From Pseudomonas thermotolerans DSM 14292 (GTDB lineage: Bacteria; Pseudomonadota; Gammaproteobacteria; Pseudomonadales; Pseudomonadaceae): 64,000 nt of DNA. Both the position numbers and the translations under genes were made by a program. Shown in pieces: positions 1 to 10,782 of this stretch (positions are counted from its first letter, which is position 1; each line of letters begins with the position of its first letter). The notes below the pieces were generated by a model. The model was not told the DNA's origin, ran no database searches, and was given only the letters and a program-made list of their open reading frames with translations. The DNA lies in contig NZ_KB822601.1 in the NCBI RefSeq assembly GCF_000364625.1, forward strand, positions 186,001 through 250,000, read 5' to 3'.

Positions 1-750
1 TTCCGCGCTGCGTTCGGCGAGCATCGCCTCGACGAGCATCTCCCGCGCCACCTGGTTGATAAGCCCCGGCCAGCCCCTGGACTGCTCGTGGATCTCCGCG
101 ATCTGCTCATCGCTGAACACCGCCAGCCCCTGCCCGGCACCCTCCAGACGCTGCGCCAGATACTCCGCGGTCTCCTCCTCGGTATAGGGCTGCAGCTCGA
201 TGGCATGGAAGCTTTCGCCGCCGTCGGCCAGCTGCTCCAGACGCGGCAGCAGCGACGGGTGGCCGAACAGGAAGACGTGCGGGCGCCCTTCGGCACGCCC
301 GGCGGCCAGGCCCAGTAGGGCCTCCAAGGCGGAATCGTCCAGTTCCTCGGCGTCATCGACCAGCAGGTACACCTCCTGGTCGGTCAGCGCCAGCTGGGCC
401 ACCTGGGCCTGGATGCTGCGCAGCTCCGCCTGCGGCGAGTTCAGCCCCTGGGCCACCTGGCGCAGCAGGCCGCCGGCGTCCATCCCGCCGCGTGCCGAGA
501 CCACCACGCTGTGCACCGTCTGCTTGTTGGTGCTGGCCACCAGGGCCTGACGCAACAGCGTCTTGCCACTGCCCTTGGGGCCGGTGACCACCAGCAGCAG
601 CTGGCTGTAGCGCGCCAGATGGTGCAACTGGCCGAGCACCGGCTTGCGCTGGGCGGGGAAGAACTTGAATCCCGGCACCCGAGGCGCGAAGGGGTCGTGA
701 CTGAACTGGTAGTGACTGAGGAACGCCTCGTCGGCATGCAAACTGGTCAT
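1..750 (-). CDS. DamX-like AAA ATPase, C-terminus outside window
   Basis: Read on the minus strand, an open frame starts with ATG at 750 and leaves the window at position 1, so only the first 250 residues are visible. A Walker A motif GPKGSGKT lies near residue 60, followed by an LLVDDAEEL-type Walker B. The fold resembles the ExeA/DamX-type AAA domain that in pseudomonads is followed by a periplasmic peptidoglycan-binding SPOR domain; that part would lie beyond the edge. It sits 17 bases after aroB in the same direction, the usual place of damX. The role in cell division or envelope is inferred from family and position only. Confidence 0.8.
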   Translation of the reverse strand, partial: MTSLHADEAFLSHYQFSHDPFAPRVPGFKFFPAQRKPVLGQLHHLARYSQLLLVVTGPKGSGKTLLRQALVASTNKQTVHSVVVSARGGMDAGGLLRQVAQGLNSPQAELRSIQAQVAQLALTDQEVYLLVDDAEELDDSALEALLGLAAGRAEGRPHVFLFGHPSLLPRLEQLADGGESFHAIELQPYTEEETAEYLAQRLEGAGQGLAVFSDEQIAEIHEQSRGWPGLINQVAREMLVEAMLAERSAE

Positions 751-767
751 GGTGCTCTCGATAGGTC

Positions 768-1865
768 TCAAAGCTGCTCCACCAGCGCCCGGTAGTCGGT
801 CGCCAGCGTTGCCTCCAGAATCTCGCGCGGGAAATCGGCGGTCACCACGGCATCGCCCATCTTCCGCAGCAGGACCAGGCGCAGGCGCCCGGCCTGGACT
901 TTCTTGTCGACCGCCATGTGCTGGAGGAAGTCCTCAGGCGTCATGTCCTGCGGCGGCGCCACCGGCAGGCCGGCACGCTGCAGCAGACGGATCCCGCGAT
1001 CGCGCTCCTGCGCAGTGATCCAGCCCAGACGTCTGGACATCTCCATCGCCATCACGGTTCCCGCGGCCACCGCCTCCCCGTGCAGCCAGGCGCCATAGCC
1101 CTGGTGCGCCTCAATGGCATGACCGAAGGTATGCCCGAGGTTGAGGATGGCACGCAGTCCGGACTCACGCTCATCGGCGCCGACCACCCGGGCCTTGGCC
1201 GCACAGGAGCGCTCGATGACCTCGCTCAGAGCCTGCTGGTCGAGTCCGCGCAGCGCCTCCAGATGTTCCTCCAGCCAGCCGAGGAAGGGCTCGTCGCAGA
1301 TCAGCCCGTACTTGATGACCTCCGCCAGGCCGGCGGACAGCTCGCGGGGCGGCAGGGTCGCCAGGGTGGCGGTATCGATCACCACCGCCTTGGGCTGGTA
1401 GAAGGCCCCCACCATGTTCTTGCCCAGCGGGTGGTTGATGCCGGTCTTGCCGCCCACCGAGGAGTCCACCTGGGACAGCAGGGTAGTCGGCACCTGGACG
1501 AAGGCCACGCCGCGCTGGTAGCAGGCCGCGGCGAAGCCGGCCATGTCACCCACCACACCGCCGCCGAGAGCGACGACGGTGGTACCCCGGTCGTGGCGAG
1601 CCTCGAGCAACCCGTCGAAGATCTTCTGGAGGGTTTCCCAGTTCTTGAACGCCTCGCCATCGGGCAGCACCACGCAGGCCACCTCAAAGCGCTGCAGGGC
1701 GGCCTTTAGCTTGTCCAGATACAGGGGGGCAATGGTTTCGTTGGTGACGATGGCGACCTGCCGGCCGCCGATGTGCTGCGCGAACAGCTCCGGCTGTTCG
1801 AGCAGGCCGGCGCCGATATAGATGGGATAACTGCGATCGCCCAGGTTTACATGGAGAGTGTGCAT
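768..1865 (-). CDS. aroB: 3-dehydroquinate synthase
   Basis: AroB converts DAHP to 3-dehydroquinate with NAD and a divalent metal, the second step of the shikimate pathway, in the cytoplasm. The 365-residue product has the normal family length. The NAD-binding [11 protein letters not shown] motif is near residue 101, the substrate loop [19 protein letters not shown] follows, and the metal-binding segment [12 protein letters not shown] lies around residue 245. It is downstream of aroK with a 49-base gap, so the two are probably co-transcribed at the end of the pil operon. No missing catalytic residue was seen. Confidence 0.97.
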   Translation of the reverse strand: MHTLHVNLGDRSYPIYIGAGLLEQPELFAQHIGGRQVAIVTNETIAPLYLDKLKAALQRFEVACVVLPDGEAFKNWETLQKIFDGLLEARHDRGTTVVALGGGVVGDMAGFAAACYQRGVAFVQVPTTLLSQVDSSVGGKTGINHPLGKNMVGAFYQPKAVVIDTATLATLPPRELSAGLAEVIKYGLICDEPFLGWLEEHLEALRGLDQQALSEVIERSCAAKARVVGADERESGLRAILNLGHTFGHAIEAHQGYGAWLHGEAVAAGTVMAMEMSRRLGWITAQERDRGIRLLQRAGLPVAPPQDMTPEDFLQHMAVDKKVQAGRLRLVLLRKMGDAVVTADFPREILEATLATDYRALVEQL

Positions 1866-1914
1866 ACGGCCCCCACTGTGAAAAGGGCTCTAGGATAGCG
1901 CAAATCCCCGGGTC

Positions 1915-2433
1915 TCAACGCGGCGGCAGCGAATGCACACGCTCGAGGATTTCCTGCACGACCATGCGCGGCGGACGAGTGTCGGTCTCGATGACCAGAT
2001 CGGCGATTTCCCGGTAGAGGGGGTCGCGCACCGCCATCAGGTCGCGCAGCACCTTGCCCGGATCGGCGGTGCGCAGCAACGGCCGGTTGCGGTCACGGGC
2101 GGTGCGTTCGATCTGCTGTTCCACCGAGGTATGCAGATAGATCACCCGCCCGCCGGCCCGCAGTGCGCGGCGATTGTCCTCACGGAGCACCGCGCCGCCG
2201 CCGGTGGCCAGCACCAGACCGTCGGCGCCGCAGAGCTCGGCGATCACCGCATGCTCGCGCTCCCGGAAGCCCTGCTCACCCTCCACGTCGAAGATCCAGG
2301 GGATGTCCGCCCCGGTCCGCTGCTCGATTTCCTTGTCGGAATCCTTGAACGGCAGTTTCAGTTCTTTTGCCAACAAACGCCCGATGGTGCTCTTTCCAGC
2401 TCCCATCGGGCCGACCAGAATCAAATTTCTCAC
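1915..2433 (-). CDS. aroK: shikimate kinase
   Basis: AroK phosphorylates shikimate at the 3-hydroxyl using ATP. The Walker A motif GPMGAGKS is at residues 8-15, and the shikimate-binding DSDKEIE and GGGAV segments follow. The GTG at 2433 is preferred over an in-frame TTG at 2442: it gives a 172-residue protein beginning [11 protein letters not shown], the usual length and N-terminus in Pseudomonas. It begins only 5 bases after the pilQ stop, so translation is probably coupled to pilQ, an arrangement conserved in this genus. Confidence 0.95.
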   Translation of the reverse strand: MRNLILVGPMGAGKSTIGRLLAKELKLPFKDSDKEIEQRTGADIPWIFDVEGEQGFREREHAVIAELCGADGLVLATGGGAVLREDNRRALRAGGRVIYLHTSVEQQIERTARDRNRPLLRTADPGKVLRDLMAVRDPLYREIADLVIETDTRPPRMVVQEILERVHSLPPR

Positions 2434-2438
2434 GAAGA

Positions 2439-4601
2439 TCAATGGTTCACTGCAATCGCCTGACTGTTCATGATACGCGGAGTCAGGAAGATCAGCAGCT
2501 CAGACTTCTTGTCCGTAACGGTATCCCGACGGAACAGGCGACCGAGGAACGGCAGGTCTCCGAGGAACGGCACCTTGTCGACGGCCTTCGTCTGGGTGTT
2601 GGAGAACACCCCACCGATCACGATGGTCTCGCCATCGGACACCAGCACCTTGGCATTCACCTCGTTCTTCTTGATCGGCGGCACGTTGTTCAGCGCGTTG
2701 GCGAAGTCCGGCTCGTCCTTGGTGACCTTGACGTCCATCATCACCCGGTTGTCCGGGGTGATCTGCGGGGTCACCTCCAGCGACAATGAGGCTTCCTTGA
2801 AGGAGGTACTGGTGGCACCGCTGGAGCTCGCCTCCTGGTAGGGCACTTCCGAGCCTTTCAGGATCTTCGCGGTTTCCTTGTCGGAGGTCACCACCTTCGG
2901 CTGCGACACCACCTCGCCGTTGCCGGTCTTCTCCATGGCGGAGAGCTGCAGGTCGAGGATCAGGTGATCGGAAATGAAGCCGATGCCGATGCCGGAGGTG
3001 CTGTCTTTCGCGCCCATGTCGACGAAGGGCACCGGCGCCACGCCATCCTGGGCCGTCCAGTTGCCGATGGTGTCGCTACCCGGCAGGAAGCGCTGGCCAT
3101 CCTCGAAGGTCTGGGCGCCGTCCTTACCGTAGACACTCCACTTGTTGTTGGTCCAGGCACCGCCCCAGCGCACGCCCAGGGACTTGTCGTAATCGACGTT
3201 GGCCTCGACGATGCGCGCCTCGATCATCACCTGGCGCACCGGGATGTCCAGCTGCGAGACGATGCGCCGCAGCTCGTCGAGCTTGTCCTGAGTCTGGTAG
3301 GCGATGATGCTGTTGGTGCGGTCGTCCACGGTGATGGAGCCGCGCTCATCCTGGGTGCTGCTGCCGTCGCCGCTGGTCACCGACTGGAACAGCTTGGCGA
3401 TGTCGGCCGCCTTGGCATAGTTCACCTGGATCAGCTCGCGGCGCAGCGGCGCCAGTTCGGCGATCTGCTTCTGCGACTCCAGCTCCTGACGCTCGCGCTC
3501 GGCGATCTCGGCGGCCGGGGCCACCAGCAGCACGTTGCCGACCTTGCGCTTGTCCAGGCCCTTGGTCTTCAGAACCAGGTCCAGAGCCTGATCCCAGGGC
3601 ACGTTCTGCAGGCGCAGGGTGATGTTGCCCTGCACGGTATCACTGGCAACCAGGTTCAGATCGGTGAAGTCGGCGATCAGCTGCAGCACCGAACGCACGT
3701 CGATGTCCTGGAAGTTCAGGGACAGCTTCTCGCCGGTGTAGGCGAAGCTCTCGGCACGGCGGCGCTCGGCGTCCTGCTGGGTGAGCGGCTTGACGCTGAT
3801 GGTCAGCTTGTTGTCGGTCTGGAAGGCCAGGTAGTCATAAAGGCCGGTCGGTTCGATGACGATGCTGGCGCTGTCGACACCGCCACTGGCGCTGACGAAC
3901 TGCACCGGGGTGGCGAAGTCCTTGACGTCCAAGCGCACCCGCAGGTTCTCCGGCAGCTGGGTCTTGGCGAAGTCCAGACGAATCTTGCCGCCCTGCTCCT
4001 TGATGTCCGGGCTCACCGAAGGATCGGAAAGCACGATGACCACGTTGCCCTCGCCCTTCTCGCCACGCTGGAAGTCGATGTTGCCAATGGCACGACGTGC
4101 GGCATAGACCGGTTTGGCGGCGACCGGCGCCGGGGACACGACCGCGCCGGAAGCCGGAAGTGCAGCGGTCTGGGTCGAACCTGCCGAATCCCCCACGACC
4201 ACGAACAGGTTGTTGCCCTCGCTGCGGGTGCTGTAGGGCACCAGGGTGGTCAGGTTGATGATCAGCCGGGTACGGTCCTTGGCCTCGACCACGGTGACGC
4301 TACGGGCATTGCCCACGCCCAAGTCGCGATTCTTGGCACCCAGCTTGTTCTTGACCCCGGGCAGGTCGAGCGCGATGCGTGCCGGCTGGTCGATGGTGTA
4401 GCCGCGCGGCGAGGCCACCGGCTCGTCGAAGGCCAGCTTCAGCTCCACCTTCCCCCCCGGAAGAGCCGCTACATCCAGCGCCTGCAGGTCGGCGGCCAGC
4501 AGGGCCGGCGACAGGAAGGCCGCGATCAGGGACGCGCAAAGGCGCGAAAGAGTGTTGTTCATCCTCGAATTCCGTTGTGCAGACCGGTCGTTGTTTTTCA
4601 T
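2439..4601 (-). CDS. pilQ: type IV pilus secretin
   Basis: PilQ forms the outer-membrane ring through which the type IV pilus passes. A signal peptide ends near ALLAADLQ. Two AMIN-type domains (roughly residues 40-270) should bind peptidoglycan, an N-domain region follows (about 300-450), and the C-terminal secretin domain (about 480-710) contains the [14 protein letters not shown] signature. Two starts are possible. ATG at 4601 has an AGGGTGG element five bases upstream but adds a charged 13-residue extension; ATG at 4562 (MNNTLSRL) resembles known PilQ N-termini but has a weaker ribosome site. The pilP stop is 18 bases upstream of the longer start. Confidence 0.96.
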   Translation of the reverse strand: MKNNDRSAQRNSRMNNTLSRLCASLIAAFLSPALLAADLQALDVAALPGGKVELKLAFDEPVASPRGYTIDQPARIALDLPGVKNKLGAKNRDLGVGNARSVTVVEAKDRTRLIINLTTLVPYSTRSEGNNLFVVVGDSAGSTQTAALPASGAVVSPAPVAAKPVYAARRAIGNIDFQRGEKGEGNVVIVLSDPSVSPDIKEQGGKIRLDFAKTQLPENLRVRLDVKDFATPVQFVSASGGVDSASIVIEPTGLYDYLAFQTDNKLTISVKPLTQQDAERRRAESFAYTGEKLSLNFQDIDVRSVLQLIADFTDLNLVASDTVQGNITLRLQNVPWDQALDLVLKTKGLDKRKVGNVLLVAPAAEIAERERQELESQKQIAELAPLRRELIQVNYAKAADIAKLFQSVTSGDGSSTQDERGSITVDDRTNSIIAYQTQDKLDELRRIVSQLDIPVRQVMIEARIVEANVDYDKSLGVRWGGAWTNNKWSVYGKDGAQTFEDGQRFLPGSDTIGNWTAQDGVAPVPFVDMGAKDSTSGIGIGFISDHLILDLQLSAMEKTGNGEVVSQPKVVTSDKETAKILKGSEVPYQEASSSGATSTSFKEASLSLEVTPQITPDNRVMMDVKVTKDEPDFANALNNVPPIKKNEVNAKVLVSDGETIVIGGVFSNTQTKAVDKVPFLGDLPFLGRLFRRDTVTDKKSELLIFLTPRIMNSQAIAVNH

Positions 4602-4619
4602 TTCCCCACCCTAAATGCT

Positions 4620-5144
4620 TCAGGAGCGCTCTTTCAGAGCGAGGCTTCTGGGCCGCTCCAGCCAGCCGCCTTCGCCATCGGGAACGATCTCGATGACTTC
4701 CACCTTGGCTTCGTCGATCGACACAATGCGGCCGTGGTTACGCCCCAGGTAATCCCCCACCTTGACCCGGTGCACTCCCCCGGCACCGCTGACCAGGGCA
4801 TATTTGCCATCCTTGTTGGAAAGGGTTCCCACCATCTCGAAGGTCTCGATGTTGAAACCTTCCAGGAACTGTTTGACGCGCGTTTCGTCCGGCTTGACCT
4901 CCTTGGAGCCCTTCGGCCGGCTGGTCAGATCGATCTTGACAGGCGGCTGGAAAGGGCTGCGCAGGGTCGAGGCGTTGTAGGTGAAGGCCTCGTACGGCTG
5001 GAACTTGGGCAGCGGCTCGATGGAACCCTTCGGCCGTGCCCGCACCTCGTCCATATAGGCCTGCAGGTCCGCGAAATCGCCGCCCCCGCAGCCAGCCAAT
5101 CCCAGGACAATCACGCCATAAAGAGCAACATGGGAGCTTTTCAC
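4620..5144 (-). CDS. pilP: type IV pilus alignment lipoprotein
   Basis: PilP is an inner-membrane lipoprotein that links the PilM/N/O platform to the PilQ secretin. The 174-residue product begins with a lipoprotein signal ending in the lipobox LAGC (Cys at about residue 19), followed by a Pro-rich stretch and the C-terminal beta domain that contacts the PilQ N-domains. Its ATG overlaps the pilO stop by four bases (ATGA), which indicates translational coupling. Confidence 0.96.
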   Translation of the reverse strand: MKSSHVALYGVIVLGLAGCGGGDFADLQAYMDEVRARPKGSIEPLPKFQPYEAFTYNASTLRSPFQPPVKIDLTSRPKGSKEVKPDETRVKQFLEGFNIETFEMVGTLSNKDGKYALVSGAGGVHRVKVGDYLGRNHGRIVSIDEAKVEVIEIVPDGEGGWLERPRSLALKERS

Positions 5145-5764
5145 TTCTGCAGCCCCTTTTCGTTGTAGCGGTAGGTTTTCGCCAGGATGCTCATACGCAG
5201 CTTGGTACTGCTGTCTTCCGACACCGGCTTGATCTCGAAATCGTGCAGCGTGACGATGCGCGGCAGGCTGGAGACGCCGCTTACGAAGGTGGCCAGGTCA
5301 TGGTAGGCACCTACCACCGAGATCTGGATCGGCAGCTCGACGTAGAACTGCTGGGTGACCTCCGGCAGCAGCTTGATTTCCTCGAACTCCAGACCACTGC
5401 CCAGGCCGGTACGGGTGATGTCCTCCAGCAGTCCTGGCACCTCGGTATCGCTCGGCAGCTGTCGCAGCAGCGCGCCGAACGACACTTCCATCTCCTTCAT
5501 CTGCGCCTTGTAGGCCTCCAGGTTGGCCGCCTGGAAGGCCTTGGTGGAGAACTGCTCCTTGAGCGTCGCCTCCTCGGCGCGTTTCTGGTCGAGCTGCGCT
5601 TCCAGATCGCGCAGGTGGAAGTTGTACCCCAGCACCAGGACCAGAATGAGCAGCAGGGCGCAGACGATGACCTTGACCGGGGTGGGCCAGGACCCCAGGT
5701 TGTTGAGGTCGAGATCGTTGATGTCGATCTTGCGGAGGCTTTCCAGCGAGTCGGCAAAGCTCAT
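5141..5764 (-). CDS. pilO: type IV pilus inner-membrane protein PilO
   Basis: PilO pairs with PilN in the periplasm to form the alignment subcomplex of the pilus machine. The 207-residue protein has a short cytoplasmic N-terminus, one membrane span at about residues 30-48 (VIVCALLLILVLVLGYNF), a coiled coil (about 50-95) and a ferredoxin-like periplasmic domain. The start overlaps the pilN stop by four bases. Confidence 0.96.
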   Translation of the reverse strand: MSFADSLESLRKIDINDLDLNNLGSWPTPVKVIVCALLLILVLVLGYNFHLRDLEAQLDQKRAEEATLKEQFSTKAFQAANLEAYKAQMKEMEVSFGALLRQLPSDTEVPGLLEDITRTGLGSGLEFEEIKLLPEVTQQFYVELPIQISVVGAYHDLATFVSGVSSLPRIVTLHDFEIKPVSEDSSTKLRMSILAKTYRYNEKGLQK

Positions 5765-6332
5765 TTCTTGACTCCTTCCTCTTCAACCGAAGGCTGGGTC
5801 TGCTGGACGGTCAACTGGAACACGTTGGCCTGGTCCAGGGTGCCAGCGGTCACCGCCTTGACGGCGGTGAGGTTCGGCTGAGTCAGCCAGTCCGAGGCAT
5901 CCAGGTTACGCATCAGGCTGGAGACGCGGTTGTTGGATTCCGCCGCCCCCTGGATGGAAATGGTCTTGTCTTTCATGCCGAGCGAGGTGTAGTACACCCC
6001 GTCCGGGAGGGTACGCACCAACTGGTCGAACAGACGGACGATGATCGGCCGGTTGCCCTGCAGGTCCTGGATGATCTTCATCCTTTCCAGCAGTTGCTGC
6101 CGACGGGTCTTCAGTTCGCTGATTTCCTTGATGCGCGCATCCAGAACCGCAATTTCCTTGCGGATGAACTCGTTGCGCGCGTTCTGCTGCTCGATGGCCC
6201 CGTTCAGGTACTGGTCACCCAGGAACACCAGACCGGCAGCCACCACCAGCACGCCGACCAGAGTCGCCAGGAAGCGCTGCTTGCGTTCCTCGCGGAGCTG
6301 TTCACGCCAGGGCAGAAGGTTTATGCGCGCCA

Positions 6333-6333
<1 letters not shown>
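5761..6333 (-). CDS. pilN: type IV pilus inner-membrane protein PilN
   Basis: PilN carries the conserved cytoplasmic N-terminal motif INLLPWR (residues 4-10) that docks into PilM, then one membrane span (about 20-42), a coiled coil and a periplasmic ferredoxin-like domain. I chose the ATG at 6333 because the INLLPWR segment then begins at residue 4, and an AGGAG lies nine bases upstream. An in-frame GTG at 6363 would overlap pilM needlessly. The pilM stop and pilN start share one base (TGATG), so the genes are coupled. Confidence 0.95.
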
Positions 6334-7585
<1,252 letters not shown>

Positions 7586-10024
7586 ATGCGCCTGCTGAAG
7601 CTTGTCTGGTGGTTCTGCGTCGCCGTTTTTTGTGGACTGTTACTCAGTTTCAGCGGTGCCTACCTCTACCTCGGACCCAATCTCCCCTCCGTCGATGCGC
7701 TCCGACGCATCCAGCTGCAGATCCCCCTCCGGGTCTACAGCAACGATGGCAAGCTGATCGCCGAGTTCGGCGAGATGCGCCGTTCCCCCATCCGCTTTGC
7801 GGATATTCCCCCAGATTTCATCAACGCGCTACTGTCCGCGGAAGATGACAATTTCGCGCACCATTATGGCGTCGATCTTAGCAGCCTAATGCGCGCCGCC
7901 ACTCAATTATTGAAAAGCGGCCAGATCCAGACCGGCGGCAGCACCATCACCATGCAGGTGGCGAAGAACTACTTTCTCACCAGCGAGCGCAGCTTCTCGC
8001 GCAAGATCAACGAGATCCTCCTCGCCCTGCAGATCGAGCGCGAGCTGACCAAGGACGAGATCCTCGAGCTCTACGTCAACAAGATCTACCTGGGCAACCG
8101 CGCCTACGGCATCGAGGCCGCCGCGCAGGTCTACTACGGCAAGTCCATCCGCGACCTGACCCTGGGACAGATGGCGATGATCGCCGGCCTGCCTAAGGCG
8201 CCCTCGCGCTTCAACCCGCTGGTCAACCCGGAGCGCAGCAAGGAGCGCCGCGACTGGATCCTCGGCCGCATGTACCGTCTCGGCAAGATCGACGAGGCAC
8301 GCTACCGCGCCGCGCTGAACGAGCCGATAGACGCCAGTTACCACGTGCCGAGCCCGGAGATCAGCGCCCCCTACGTCGCCGAGATGGCCCGCGCCGAGAT
8401 GGTCGGCCGCTACGGCAGCGACGCCTATACCGAGGGTTTCCACGTCACCACCACGGTACCCAGCCAGATGCAGGAGGCCGCCAACCGCGCCGTCCAGCAG
8501 GGGCTGATCACCTACGACCAGCGCCACGGCTACCGCGGTCCGGAAACCCGCCTTCCGGGCATGACCATGGAAACCTGGCGCCAGGAGCTGGCGAAGCAGA
8601 AGAACATCGGGGGTCTGGAGCCGGCCATCGTCACCCAGGTGACCAAGAGCGGCATCATGGTGCTGACCCGCAGCGGCCAGGAAGAGGCCGTGGCCTGGGA
8701 CAGCATGAAGTGGGCGCGGCCCTTCCTCAACACCAACAGCCTGGGGCCGCGGCCGCAGCAGCCAGCCGACGTGGTGCAGATCGGCGACCTGATCCGCGTG
8801 CAGCGCCTGGAGGACGGCAGCCTGGCCTTCCGCCAGGTACCGGCTGCGCAGAGCGCCCTGGTGTCGCTGAACCCCTATAACGGCGCGATCCTCGCCTTGG
8901 TCGGCGGCTTCTCTTTCGAGCAGAGCAACTACAACCGCGCCACCCAGGCCAAGCGCCAGCCCGGCTCCAGTTTCAAGCCCTTCATCTATGCGGCGGCGCT
9001 GGACCGCGGCTATACCGCCGCCACCCTGGTCAACGATGCACCCATCGTATTCTACGAAGCAGGCATGGAATCCGCCTGGCGGCCGAAGAACGACAACAAC
9101 ACATTCCTCGGCCCGATCCGCCTGCGCGAGGCGCTGTACAAGTCGCGCAACCTGGTGTCGATCCGCCTGCTGCAGTCCATCGGCATCGACTACACCCTCG
9201 ACTACATCAGCAAGTTCGGCCTCAACCGCCAGGACCTGCCGCGCAACCTGTCGCTGGCCCTGGGCACCGCCAACCTGACGCCGCTGGAGATCGCCGGCGG
9301 CTGGACCGCCTTCGCCAACGGTGGCTACCGGATCCAGCCGTACCTGATCGAGCGCATCGACAGCCGCTTCGGCGAGCCGCTGTTCATCGCCAATCCGCCC
9401 ACCGTGCCCGGCACCGACAGGACTCCCGCCGTGGAGGAAGAACAGGATCCGGCGGAGAGCGGCCTGATGTCCGCCAGCACCTCAAGCCTGACGCCGGTCC
9501 CGCCGCAGCCGGTGGAGGCCGAGCGGATCATCGACGCACGCACCGCCTACATCATGACCAGCATGCTGCAGGACGTGATCAAGAAGGGCACCGGTCGCCG
9601 CGCCCTGGCCATGGGTCGCGACGACATCGCCGGCAAGACCGGCACCACCAACGAATCCAAGGACAGCTGGTTCACCGGCTACAACGCCGACTACCTGACC
9701 ACCGTGTGGGTCGGCTTCGACCAGCCGGAAAGCCTGGGTCGCCACGAGTTCGGCGGCACCGTGGCCCTGCCGATTTGGATGGACTACATGGGCGCCGTGC
9801 TCAAGGACAAGCCGTCGCATCTGCCGCCCGAGCCGGAAGGTCTGCTCACCCTGCGCATCGATCCGCTGAGCGGCCGCACCGCCCCGCCGGGGACTCCGGG
9901 CGCCTACTTCGAGCTGTTCAAGAACGAGGATTCGCCGCCGCCGATGAGCGAGCTTGACCAGAACGGCTACGTGCCTGGAAGCCCGCTGCCGGCCGACGAC
10001 GCAGCCCCCATCGACCTGTTCTAG
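7586..10024 (+). CDS. ponA: penicillin-binding protein 1A, bifunctional glycosyltransferase/transpeptidase
   Basis: This class A PBP polymerises and cross-links peptidoglycan at the inner membrane. I chose ATG 7586 (MRLLKLVWWFCV, 812 residues), which puts the membrane anchor at the N-terminus as in other pseudomonads; 7511 would add 25 unconserved residues. The GT51 glycosyltransferase motifs are EDDNFAHHYGVD, GGSTITMQVAKN and ELYVNKIYLG (about residues 85-175). An OB-like insert follows. The transpeptidase has SSFK (catalytic Ser), the SRN motif in YKSRNLVSIR, and KTGT in AGKTGTTNESKDSW. All catalytic residues are present. Confidence 0.97.
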   Translation: MRLLKLVWWFCVAVFCGLLLSFSGAYLYLGPNLPSVDALRRIQLQIPLRVYSNDGKLIAEFGEMRRSPIRFADIPPDFINALLSAEDDNFAHHYGVDLSSLMRAATQLLKSGQIQTGGSTITMQVAKNYFLTSERSFSRKINEILLALQIERELTKDEILELYVNKIYLGNRAYGIEAAAQVYYGKSIRDLTLGQMAMIAGLPKAPSRFNPLVNPERSKERRDWILGRMYRLGKIDEARYRAALNEPIDASYHVPSPEISAPYVAEMARAEMVGRYGSDAYTEGFHVTTTVPSQMQEAANRAVQQGLITYDQRHGYRGPETRLPGMTMETWRQELAKQKNIGGLEPAIVTQVTKSGIMVLTRSGQEEAVAWDSMKWARPFLNTNSLGPRPQQPADVVQIGDLIRVQRLEDGSLAFRQVPAAQSALVSLNPYNGAILALVGGFSFEQSNYNRATQAKRQPGSSFKPFIYAAALDRGYTAATLVNDAPIVFYEAGMESAWRPKNDNNTFLGPIRLREALYKSRNLVSIRLLQSIGIDYTLDYISKFGLNRQDLPRNLSLALGTANLTPLEIAGGWTAFANGGYRIQPYLIERIDSRFGEPLFIANPPTVPGTDRTPAVEEEQDPAESGLMSASTSSLTPVPPQPVEAERIIDARTAYIMTSMLQDVIKKGTGRRALAMGRDDIAGKTGTTNESKDSWFTGYNADYLTTVWVGFDQPESLGRHEFGGTVALPIWMDYMGAVLKDKPSHLPPEPEGLLTLRIDPLSGRTAPPGTPGAYFELFKNEDSPPPMSELDQNGYVPGSPLPADDAAPIDLF

Positions 10025-10038
10025 GGGCCAGGAAAAGC

Positions 10039-10064
10039 GCGGGCCGGCAAATTGCCGGCCCCGC
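10039..10064 (+). terminator. possible ponA terminator hairpin
   Basis: A GC-rich inverted repeat (GCGGGCCGGCAA with its complement, 12 base pairs with one bulged C) lies 15 bases after the ponA stop. It lacks a T tract, so it is a likely but not classical intrinsic terminator. The rest of 10065-10224 shows no gene. Confidence 0.45.
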
Positions 10065-10224
10065 TCGCATTCCGAGCCAGCGCCCCAGGAACAGGGCCGC
10101 CGCCGCAGGGATGGCCGCCCTCGTCCCGAAGCCCCGGGCCATTCCCCTCGATGAAAGGAGGCGCACGCCTCGCGGCCCACCGCGGCAGCCTGCTGAAGGC
10201 TCGCCTCCTTCCGCGGACGCCTGC

Positions 10225-10668
10225 CTATTCGATCGCCACGTCCCGGGCGCGGCGCGGTGATTCAGCGCGCTTGGGCAGGGTCAGGTTGAGCACGCCATCG
10301 CGATACTCGGCCTTGATGTGCTCCTCGTCGGCGTCATCCGGCAGGCTGAAGGCCCGCGAGAAGCTGCCGTAGAAGCGTTCCACGCGATGCTGCTTGTGAT
10401 CCTTGTCCTCCTTCTCGTAGCGTCGCTCGCCCCGCAGGATGAGCTGGCCAGCCTCGACCTTGACCTGGATGTCCTCGCGCTTGACCCCGGCAAGCTCGGC
10501 CTTGATCAGGTAGGCTTCCGGTGTCTCGCTGATGTCCACCGCCGGTACCCAGTCCGTGGCGGTCATCAGCTCCTGGCCGGAGCCGCTACCAGCCTTGCCC
10601 AGCAGGCGCGGATACTGATTGAAGAATTCCTCGAACTCCCGGAACGGATTCCAACGCGAAAGCGACAT
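10225..10668 (-). CDS. Hsp20 / alpha-crystallin family small heat shock protein
   Basis: This 147-residue ATP-independent holdase has the family architecture: an N-terminal arm MSLSRWNPFREFEEFF, an alpha-crystallin domain (about 42-135) and a short tail. The conserved end-of-domain motif appears as the segment DGVLNLTLPK. The C-terminal IXI-like motif is weak. An AAGGAGG lies seven bases before the ATG. The promoter contains a perfect Anr/FNR-type palindrome rather than a recognisable sigma-32 promoter, suggesting induction by low oxygen. It is convergent with ponA. Confidence 0.93.
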   Translation of the reverse strand: MSLSRWNPFREFEEFFNQYPRLLGKAGSGSGQELMTATDWVPAVDISETPEAYLIKAELAGVKREDIQVKVEAGQLILRGERRYEKEDKDHKQHRVERFYGSFSRAFSLPDDADEEHIKAEYRDGVLNLTLPKRAESPRRARDVAIE

Positions 10669-10714
10669 GGTGGTTTCCTCCTTGGTGCGCGGTCACGACG
10701 GCCGCAGCAACCAA

Positions 10715-10753
10715 CTTATGCCCGGCAGCGGCAGCCACCTTGACCTGGATCAA
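10715..10753 (-). promoter_or_regulatory. Anr (FNR-type) box and -10 upstream of hsp20
   Basis: TTGACCTGGATCAA at 10740-10753 exactly fits the Anr/FNR consensus TTGAY-N4-RTCAA. On the minus strand a -10-like CATAAG (10720 to 10715) places the likely start of transcription near 10706-10708, so the box is centred about 39-41 bases upstream, close to the class II activator position at -41.5. The motif and spacing are seen directly; regulation by Anr is inference. Confidence 0.6.
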
Positions 10754-10782
10754 GCCACCGAACGCATTGTCGGACAAAGACC

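Noticed and set aside
2964-5168. Long plus-strand ORF opposite pilQ-pilP (734 codons)
   Set aside because: It is antisense to clearly coding pilQ and pilP, has biased His/Asp/Gln/Val composition of a shadow frame and shows no domain.
10669-10782. Sigma-32 promoter for hsp20
   Set aside because: A CTTGA-like -35 occurs inside the Anr box, but no CCCCAT-like -10 is at the required spacing.
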